NCBI GenBank assembly: GCA_025399215.1
Contig: MU621437.1
Location: forward strand, 1-17,234
Length of the DNA stretch: 17,234 nt
From: Globomyces pollinis-pini
Taxonomy: Eukaryota; Chytridiomycota; Chytridiomycetes; Rhizophydiales; Globomycetaceae
Reading direction: 5' to 3'
Shown: piece by piece, positions 8,988-17,234 of the stretch
Numbering within the stretch: position 1 is the first letter of the stretch
How the letters are laid out: each line of letters begins with the position of its first letter
The notes under the pieces: generated by a model
What the model was told of the DNA's origin: nothing
What the model saw: only the letters and a program-made list of their open reading frames with translations
Database searches by the model: none
Made by a program: the position numbers and the translations under genes

Positions 8988-9458
8988 TCACCACCCTTTC
9001 GCACAGTCGAGTACCTCTTTTATCATCTTTGGAGACTCTTGACCCGTTTTCTTTGGCGCGTCGTCTTTGGATCTTGCGGAATGTTCCCAATTAATAATTT
9101 CTGCTGGGACAGGATTATACCAAAGTACTTTCATCCCCTCCTCCTTCATTTTCCATTTAGTAATCCGTTCAATGGCCTCCTTTGGATCCATTCTACAGTG
9201 GTTAACGATATTAACAAGATTTTTCTCATCCCTCTGCATTAACTCTTCTCTATATTGTTCTAGTGCAGTTGGATCTAATGTACGGTTATTCCAGTATTTG
9301 CAAATTGTTGTCTTCAACCGCCTGATATTCGTCCTACACGTACCACAGTACTTCGATGATTCTTCCATGACACCCTTTTTACAAGTAGCTATAACAGTTC
9401 CATTACAGACTATTGGATTAACCATATTCAGAAACTTCCTAGGAGGAGAATGTGTCAT
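8988..9458 (-). CDS. Unknown protein with N-terminal Cys4-type motif
   Basis: An uninterrupted ORF of 156 residues from ATG at 9458 to TGA. I do not recognise a family. C18-x7-C26-x11-C38-x2-C41 (ending KYCGTC) looks like a zinc knuckle. Its C-x11-KYC core has the same spacing as that of the convergent neighbour at 8171. The middle is Lys/Arg/Glu-rich and soluble (ERITKWKMKEEGMKV), with WYNPVPAEIINWEH near 117-130 as the most distinctive segment. There is no signal peptide or membrane helix. A second Met at residue 12 could also start it. The last residues may be replaced by a spliced exon ending at 8900, which would give 171 residues. The plus-strand ORFs across the same region encode hydrophobic, compositionally odd peptides and look like shadows. 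Confidence 0.6.
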   Translation of the reverse strand: MTHSPPRKFLNMVNPIVCNGTVIATCKKGVMEESSKYCGTCRTNIRRLKTTICKYWNNRTLDPTALEQYREELMQRDEKNLVNIVNHCRMDPKEAIERITKWKMKEEGMKVLWYNPVPAEIINWEHSARSKDDAPKKTGQESPKMIKEVLDCAKGW

Positions 9459-9686
9459 TAAAGAGATAGAAAGTTATAAACATTCTCATTCATGAACTAG
9501 AAAGCTTAATTTAGTTACATTTTTTAAACTTTCTAAAACCATCTATTGGTGGTACTTAAACCTTGAAGCGAAACACCGATTGTCCACCATGTTCATTTCG
9601 GATTTTTTTTAATACCTTTTTCACACAATAGACTAATGTCAAACGTCAAAAGATCTCTTAAATGGTTTGAAAATTAATGATTGATT
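9459..9686. promoter_or_regulatory. Bidirectional promoter region between the 9458 gene and the giant DUF3638 gene
   Basis: A 228-nt divergent gap. It holds TAGAAAG at 9467 and 9498 and its reverse complement at 9529-9535; the outer pair extends to a 9-nt inverted repeat (9467-9475 and 9527-9535). Also visible are TTCATGAA near 9489-9496 and an inverted CCAAT (ATTGG) near 9544-9548. On the plus strand ATGs at 9589, 9636, 9662 and 9677 precede the chosen start; all open short upstream ORFs. Confidence 0.4.
9467..9535. repeat. TAGAAAG motif, three copies including an inverted pair
   Basis: TAGAAAGTT at 9467-9475 is matched by its exact reverse complement AACTTTCTA at 9527-9535, with a third direct TAGAAAG at 9498-9504. 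Copies start 31 nt apart. This could be a transcription factor site cluster, though 7-9-mers recur by chance in AT-rich DNA. Confidence 0.35.
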
Positions 9687-12600
9687 ATGAGTATAGGTAT
9701 GGATATTGATGCTGAAGTGGGCGACCAAAAGTACATCACAGACTCTGATTTCTTGAATGGAATATACGAGTTTCCTCACCTTGCCGCTTATTCAAATCAA
9801 AGTAACGATATGCTGCATAAGTACTTGAAATGCATAATCGCGTTCTCAGAATCACTGTGGGAGGTTAGTTCATAATTGTTTTAATCATCAGAATGATATG
9901 TTCCCTGTGGACCTTTTAAATGCGCTGGACCTTAAAAAATTCAAACTATTTGCCACAAACATAGTATACGATCGTAAGAACCTACAACTCTTTGAGCAGA
10001 CTGAAGATGCTGTTTTTGTTCTTGCGTTTGCACCTTACGGTTGTGTGTAAGTTTAAAACTATTTCTTATTCCAAGTATTCTAATTGAACACAAAGACGTT
10101 GATGTGTATATAATCAGAAGTATCGCACTAGACAAATGGGAATTCGCAACCAGAGTGAAACTAACGTTATCAGAGAATGCCCCCCACATCTCAGTACCAA
10201 CATCGTACTCATTTGGAGTTCGTGGACATACATCTGACCTACCAAAGTTTTTGAAGGATTTTGATACTCTTTATGATAAAGCTACTACCAAAACTGGTGA
10301 CAAACGTTCTGCCCTCAATAAGGGTGGGGGCCATCAAAAAACGCCTAGCTTTATCTGCTCCCTTATTGATTGTGTAATAGAAGAAAGCGAGGAGTACATG
10401 CCCCGTGGTGGTACTACTGATGTTGGTATGTGTCAAATTGTCTTGATAAGTTAGGGCTTCATACTGGAGGTATCGGTCGAAATACGTGTTGGCATCTTGT
10501 AAAAGCCGTAATGAAAGATGCTCTTGGAATAGCAGCCCAAAAAGTGATGTTTTATTTCCATCTCGATGTCCTTCAAAAGTATCTAAACACTGTACACCCA
10601 TCCACCTTGTCTCAGAGTGAAATCAACAACACCTTAGTCATATATAACTGTGCAGTAGTAGAAGCGCGTCAGTTTCTGGCATTACGGAACATTGACTTCA
10701 ATCATCTTGAAAAACCATTAAAAATTTTCCGTCAGAAAATTGAGGATATGTTGCACTCATTTTCTGAATGTAAAGTAGCAGAGGTCGTCTTAGCAAACCT
10801 GACTGACCAGCTGATCTATCCCGATTTACCTTCAGTGACACCCTTGCGCGCATTTAATACCGTATCAGATCCCTTAGAGGTTCGAAATCGTTCTTTGGGA
10901 AATATAGGATACATTCCTATATTAGGTGATACAAAAGAATTCAGAGAGTTGTCGAATTGGCTCACTACTATCGAACTCTTCAAGAACGACAACAAGGATA
11001 CTTTGATTATTACGACCATTCAAACCTTCTTTTATAAAAACGCTAATTATCTTTCAGACCCACTATGGCCATTCGGTACAGATATTATTTCCACTCTAAA
11101 TAATATCATTGAAATTTATGAAAAAAGTTTTAATGAATGGATTTCTTCATCTACAACAAAAGATGTTATGATTGTCAAACACCATAGTGAGAGGCTCATT
11201 GTGTACTGGCTATCTTGTTGTCTGATCCATCGTCAATGCTTGATCGATTGTTATTTACTAAGAGATTATGCACTTCCTATTAATTCCAATGATATGCGCA
11301 TTTGTGTGTTAGATACAGAAATATCCCGAAATGCTCTTAAAATATTAACCGATTATATTGACTCATACTCTTTAAAAGAAAGTACCATATTCTCTTTGGA
11401 AATACAACAAGGCACGTTTCAATTTGGTTTGGATTTCGCAAAGTCAAGTTCTGCTATTACAGCAAGCTATAGAGCTGAAAAATTAAGAATCAAGAAACAG
11501 AAAGAAGATTATATGAAGGTAGTTTCAGTTAAAAAATCAAAGGCGGCTCAACTGCGAGCTGAACATGCAACTATATCATTCCAAAAGAATAAAGCCATCA
11601 ATGAAAGAGATATCCAGTACAATAAATTTCAAGATGCTATTCGTGGTCGCCATGGTAAAAGATATTTGGATGGTATAGACAAAGAATTACAATCTCTCAA
11701 ATCAAATTTGGATCATCTTTCACAATTGGAGGCGGCTAAAGCGCATCAAATAGCTCAAGTTATTGTATCACCCAATTTTATAATATCTCCGCTACCAAGT
11801 GTCGAAAAAGAAGCATTGAAAATTCTTGGTCTTTTATTTTTAACAAGCGAACTGAACATATTCTCCAAGTTTTGTCTTATGGCTCAATCTAAGCTGACCG
11901 ATCTAAATTGGAAAGGTCAAAAATCCGAAGAATATCACAATTATATTAAAACTTTGAAATTGCCTTCTATTGGAAGAACTTGGGCTCATCACTATCAAAC
12001 TTACTCGAACAGATCTTCGCCTAATCTAAATTATTTGATTTGCCCTAAGAATATGGTCGTGCCTATTTCATTTGGTCCAAAAACCATTGACAATATTTCC
12101 GACGTGTCCCAAATCAGTTGGTATCCCGACCAGTTCGAATCTTTTTTACATGTATCAGAGGGATTTAACTGGTTTCATTCCGACATGAAATGGACACAAA
12201 TATTCTTTTCGGAAACAATTTCAGATGATAAGCTTCAATGGGTTATTGATTTTCCAGATACAGGCACATATTCATCCAGTCGGGGAAACTATGTTTTTTC
12301 ACAGTTGGAATTCAAGCCAAACAAGTTGACTAAACTTCAATTTTATGCCGTTGGATCTTTGCGATCATTTCCAAATCAGCAGATTAGAAAATTAATAGAC
12401 ATTTTAACTGCAGATAATGTTCCATTCGATATAAATCTCGTAAAAGTTTCAATTAAACAGGCGCTATATCAAGTTGGTCCCCTTTCGGAACGTGAAGGTT
12501 TTGAATGGAAAAGAGACTTGGTTAAAGGATTACCGTTGCTCGCTTCAAGCCTTGAAGATATCTTGGCTATTCTTAAGCAAAACAGAAGCAAATACAAGAA

Positions 12601-15600
12601 TTTGTCTGTTCTTTCCGATATTTGTGCTTATATTGCCGATTTTGATTCATTCTATCGTTATCTCCCTAGAATGTGTTCGCAGATTGCTCAAGATTGGGCT
12701 ACAGAGACCCGGACTCAAATGGATTCTGAGGACTGCCCGTCAAGGTTATTATATCTCAGGGCCATGGAGTGCTTAATGATTGGATATGCCATTATTCCGT
12801 ATTCTTTTTACGATTTAGAAATGGTAGATATGATAACCATAATCAGTCAAATTACCAAGTATCAAAATAGTTGTCTTTACGCATGCGACAGTGATTTAAT
12901 GGAGGAAATAGATTCACTGCAAACAGCAATTGGTGTTATTATGGCTAAACATTGCTCTCAGCTGTGTGAATGTATTAGTGAAAACCCTACTGCGTTAACA
13001 GGTTGCATTCAGTTAATCCATCAACAGTTAAACTCAGATGTATCTTGGGCAATGATTAGTGTCAATGGACATGCAAACCTGAACACCTTCGAAGCTAACG
13101 ATGATGATCATTTCTATATGTTTAATGTCTACTCAGGAGTTTTTCTTGTTGATGGATTACCACCCTGTAGTCTTCCCGATGACATTCTCTCCAATCCACT
13201 TTACTTGAAAACGTTCAAAGACCGGGACTTTGAAGTAATTAAGAAAAATGATACTTTGACTACTACAATGGCTGTTGATGATTCCATATACTACGATTTT
13301 ACAATTGTTGACGAATATCTTTTGATTGTCGAAAACGAACGGAAGACTAACTCAAGATGGGAACTAATTGACTTTGGAAATCGACTACAATGGTTCAGTG
13401 ATTTGCCAGTGGGGCTCAACTTACCGTTTTCTCACTGGTTTAATGAATCCAAGGGAATAATGATATTTCGCGACCATTATTTCCGCAATCGGGATATATA
13501 TTACTATATCGATTTCAACGAACTACCGCATCCTATGTGCTTTCAAGTTGCAAAATCAATGATAAACCTGGAGCTCGATGAAATATTTAACACCAAAACG
13601 AATTTATTGGCTTTCCATCTTCGATCAAGTGATTGTACAATAATTGAAGTTCTTCAAAAGTTCGAATCATTGAAGTACATTCACATCCTAAAGTCTAAAG
13701 GTGAACACAAAATTAAATTTTCATTGGTACGATTTGGATTGTCGTTCTGCTTATCAGTAAACCCAGATACAGAAGAGTTGGAAGTGTCAAGTATTGAATA
13801 CCAAGATTATAAACTTGCAAATAACCAAAGGCTTAGCAACTTTTTACCATTCTTTGACCATTACCTTCTATTAGAACGTAAATCAGGGTGCGATAAATTG
13901 GCTCCAATGTATAAATTAATTGTTCCAAATGGAAAAATCATCAAATCAGAAAACAGAATATTCATTCAACTGGACGATGATATGAATTCTAAATACAACT
14001 TTATGACTTATAATCTTAATCAGCGTTCTGATACATTTCTGGCTTCAACTATTGAATCAAGACTTCAATTGGCTGTGATATACGCTGCGTCATCTATTTT
14101 CATGGCAGATAAAAGGCTTCGAATGACAGGTACTGAGGCAGCTATGGAACTAGTATATCGCTGCCAATTGAATAGACCCTTGACCAATTCAGAAATACTC
14201 AAGGTCAACAACTTAATAGAATTTTCTTCTTTGGAACCCGCTTTGACTGTTTTGTGTGTCAAATTGTATGATGACTCCTTTAGAATGAAATTCCTGTTTG
14301 ACAGTAAAATGACAGATCATATTCCTTTAGGCTTATCTAAAATATCACAAGGTGATGCTGCATCGGCATGTTGTGAGAATAATCAAAAACATTGGTGGAA
14401 TCATTTTCGTCGTTCTTTTAAACCGTTTCAATTGCAAGAATATCTTGGAACGCAGTCGAACACTGCTTTTGAAAATGCAAATTCGAAGTGCTTCGATAGT
14501 GTGGCAGATTTACAACCATCTAACATTCCGACCGGGTTTGTTGAAAAGATTGAAAAGGAACTATCATCTTTCGTTGCAGAATCTAACAGAAAGTTTGCAT
14601 CGTTTCCTATCAATAGTTTCGAGGTAAATCAAACCAAATTGAATAGAAAAATTACAGAAGTTCAAAAGGAGAGTTGGAAAACACACCAAAAATCCAAAGT
14701 ACAACATTTATCACAAGTTGAATCATTAAAAAATTATCTTGATGAAATTGAAATCTCTGTTAAAGAAAATCGGATTGATTTGGAAACTTCAATTATAGAT
14801 TATTGTAATTTAAGGCCAACTTCAGTTCAAAATGAATTTATACTAAAAACTTTATCTGGAATAACCCCAACATTCACTCTTGACGATATCATGAAAATGG
14901 CAGTTGATATCAGTATAATCTCGATTATCAATCCACATCTCTCAGAGTATCAAATTTCTGCACTTCACACTCGCATCATCAGTTACCTAAAAATGTGCTG
15001 TTTGGAAGATAAGATTGAAAGATTGCTAAATTTCTTGCACCAAGACGACCATTCGCAAGTTGTGCAGTGTTTGATGACTAAGAGAGAGTGGAAGTGTGAA
15101 GATCATCCTTATTGGTTGGTATTTGAAGTGGAGAATACTATTCAGATTCGAGCTAATCAATACAAAATAGCACAAACGTTGATTGATCATCCGAACTCTA
15201 TTATGCAGTTGAATATGGGTCAAGGAAAAACCAGAGTTATTTTGCCGATGCTGATTATGTACTATTCTTCGATTAATAAGATACCAAGGATCCATATTTT
15301 GACTCCACTTTTAAAAGAGGCCTTTGATTATTTACACGGGGTTCTTACGGCTAGCGTTATTTCGATTCGTATCCATGAACAACCTTTTTGCAGAGATGTT
15401 GAACTTGACTCTATCAGTAAAATTAGAAAAATTAGATCAAATACAAAAGTGAAGGAGTGTTTAATTGTTGCACCCGAACATAGGCTATCAATGGAATTGA
15501 AAGCATTGGAAAATTGGGAAACTGCGCTAGGTTCATCTCTTGGTGAATTAATTGGTGATCTAAAATACGTGGATATTTTTGATGAGAGTGATGCTTTACT

Positions 15601-17234
15601 AAGCCATACATATCAATTGATATACGCAATTGGCAATCCTGGTTCCTTACAAGATATTGACGAGCGTATTGTGGTAGCACAGGCATTGTTTAACATTTTA
15701 AACTATAGCGAAACAATTCAAGAATTTCTGGAACGCGAAGGCATGCTATTAAAAAATGAAGTATCTTCTCATGGAGCGTATAGTCAATATCGTCTGCCGT
15801 ATTCAGAAAACGAGAATGTCAAAATGGGATTCCGTGCAGCAATTGCTAATGAACTAGTAAGTAACCCATGTTATGAATTATGGTGTATAAAAAAGGCCGA
15901 TAAATGTTTTGGAAGAGACGCCTTAATCAAATTGATGGCTGATTTAACATATGATCCACAAGTTGATCAATGGGATGACAAAATAGCACCTGTAACACGG
16001 AAAATGATACTAGCAATTCGTGGTCTTTTGGCTTATGGTCTGTTTGAATTTGCCCTGGAGCAACGCTATAGAGTAACATATGGAATTGATGAGAGAAGAA
16101 AGAAAAGACTTGCAATTCCATTTAGCGCTGCAGATGAACCGACCGAGCGATCAGAATTTAGCCATCCGGATATAAGTCTTTTGTTAACTTTCAGTGCTTA
16201 TTACCACAAGGGGTTAACGTCATTACAATTTGAAGATGCTTTGAAGTTACTCTTATCTCTTGGAGTGCCAGCCCAGAAACGAGAATATGAAAAATGGTAT
16301 TCTTCTATCAAGGATCAATTAAATCAAAATGAACAAGAAATGATTGATAATATTGGTAAAATTGACATGACGAATCGTCTTCAACAGGAACTCCTATATA
16401 AGATATTTTACAATTCAATGGAAACGGTGAATTTTTGGCTTAGATTATGTGTACTTCCATTCGATACTGCTCAGTATCCGGAGCATATCTTGGGCAATGC
16501 GTGGCATATTGCTAAAGGAGAGCACTCTGTTGGATTCTCGGGAACGAAAGATACACATTACTTGTTACCAGGTCAAGTTTGCCAAAAAGAGCCGGATATC
16601 GCAGATCTTAAGGGAACAGATGGGAAAATGCTTGAATGTTTAATTAATGAAACAATAAGTTACGAAGTCTTGGGGTCGAAAACAGAAGGGTTAGTATACC
16701 AATCACTGCTGGACTATTGTTTGAAGAAAGATGTTAACGCCATCATCGATTCGGGTTCTCTTTTAGCTGGAATATCAAATGAAAGTGCCGCGACATACAT
16801 AGCTAAAAGTAAATACTTCGCATTTGATGGAGTGTTCTATTTTGAATCTTCAAAAAACTTGTGGATGGTTCTTGATCCTAAGACCATGATAAAGTCACCC
16901 AGATCTGAATCTCATATCTTAGAACGCAATTCATTCGTTATATTTGATGATGCAAGAACGCGAGGGTCAGACATGAAATTGAAGAGGTCGGCAATTGCTG
17001 TTCAAACTTTAGGACCGAATATTTTGAAAGAAAAACTTATGCAAGGTGCTGGTCGATTACGTAAATTAGGGCAAGGGCAAAAACTGATAATCGTGTCATC
17101 AAAAGAAATCGAAAAAAATATTAAAACTCAACTAAATATAAAAGGTAAGTTTTCAACTGGCAAATTATGGATAGGATCCCACAAAATTAATATAAGGGAT
17201 ATTCTGCAATGGGTTATCTTGAATTCCGAAAATG
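9687..17234 (+). CDS. Giant putative SF2-like ATPase, DUF6606-DUF3638-DUF3645 protein, 3' truncated
   Basis: Exons 9687-9863, 9892-10046, 10076-10425 and 10455-17144, with a likely fifth exon from 17175 continuing past the window; about 2,480 codons are visible. Introns are 28, 29 and 29 nt, plus a candidate 30-nt one. The frame from 10455 is open to the window end. FLNGIYEFPHLAAY... near the start and EDAVFVLAFAPY (about 100) fit DUF6606. The middle (VYWLSCCLIHR, SRGNYVF, VGSLRSFPNQQIRK, IKQALYQVGPL) matches conserved stretches of this eukaryotic family. A basic coiled-coil-like stretch lies near 560-660. DUF3638 (about 1700-1960) has a Walker A, MGQGKT (K1819), and a Walker B-like DESD (1937-1940). 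DUF3645 starts near 2083 (LRGLLAYGLFEFALEQRY). Then come GFSGTKDT, FDDARTRGSD (2391-2400) and QGAGRLRK (2424-2431), like helicase motif VI. Automated pipelines often call this family ubiquitinyl hydrolase; I see helicase-type ATPase motifs and no thioesterase active site. Cellular role is unknown. A downstream Met (9699) is an alternative start. Confidence 0.88.
17145..17174 (+). other. Candidate 30-nt frame-preserving intron in the giant ATPase gene
   Basis: AAAG|GTAAGT opens and GGATAG closes a 30-nt segment, exactly the size of other introns here. It contains no in-frame stop and is a multiple of three, so both spliced and retained forms are open. Splicing removes ten residues between the helicase motif VI region and INIRDILQW, and brings the spacing closer to what I recall for relatives. 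Confidence 0.55.

Noticed and set aside
8976..9495. Two plus-strand ORFs of 88 and 142 codons
   Set aside because: They overlap in different frames, are antisense to the minus-strand Cys-motif ORF, and have no recognisable features.
9488..9505. Heat-shock element (TTCATGAA...GAA)
   Set aside because: Only one correct TTCnnGAA dyad; the next GAA unit has the wrong spacing for a full three-unit element.
15857..15896. GTAAGT inside the giant exon as a possible intron donor
   Set aside because: The nearest downstream AG lies in an A-run without pyrimidines, the frame is open through it, and the encoded residues read as normal protein.
12474..16643. Short ORFs in other frames within the giant ATPase exon
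   Set aside because: The continuous plus frame from 10455 to the window end matches conserved stretches of the DUF6606/DUF3638/DUF3645 family throughout; these are shadows.
1..17234. Alternative genetic code, considered because introns are ciliate-sized
   Set aside because: TAA, TAG and TGA all end genes at sensible places and none occurs in frame inside the spliced exons.

Overview
The window reads as nuclear DNA from an AT-rich, gene-dense eukaryote, most likely a fungus. The genes have spliceosomal introns, lack bacterial operon structure and use all three standard stop codons (TAA, TAG, TGA), so the genetic code looks normal. A fungal origin is suggested by the methyltransferase-first betaine-lipid synthase, a proteinase-K-like protease tail and a giant DUF6606/DUF3638/DUF3645 protein. 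I cannot place it further. Fifteen introns are forced by reading frame and are 23 to 45 nt long, median 29 nt, which is extremely short. I found no tRNA, rRNA, transposon or CRISPR array.

Layout. (1) 1-90 (+): last exon of an upstream gene, probably a subtilisin-like serine protease. (2) 277-4409 (+): seven-exon coiled-coil golgin of 1,315 residues with an ALPS-like amphipathic N-terminus and a C-terminal GRAB domain (Rud3/GMAP-210 type). (3) 4535-7118 (-): four-exon betaine-lipid synthase BTA1, 833 residues, converging on the golgin. (4) 7420-8014 (-): four-exon EXPERA/TMEM97-like membrane protein of 169 residues, including a 15-nt micro-exon. (5) 8171-8800 (+): 209-residue protein of unknown function with an N-terminal Cys/His motif. 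(6) 8988-9458 (-): 156-residue protein of unknown function with a similar Cys motif, convergent with (5). (7) 9687 to the window end (+): 5' part, about 2,480 codons, of a giant putative ATPase with DUF6606, DUF3638 and DUF3645 regions. Its main exon runs off the window edge.

The golgin, BTA1 and TMEM97-like proteins all act at endomembranes (Golgi tethering, extraplastidic betaine lipids, sterol/ER membranes), but they are separate transcription units and I see no evidence of co-regulation. The strongest items for a second look are the ultra-short introns, the micro-exon, a candidate frame-preserving 30-nt intron in the giant gene, the altered helicase motifs of that protein, and the adjacent pair of Cys-motif proteins.
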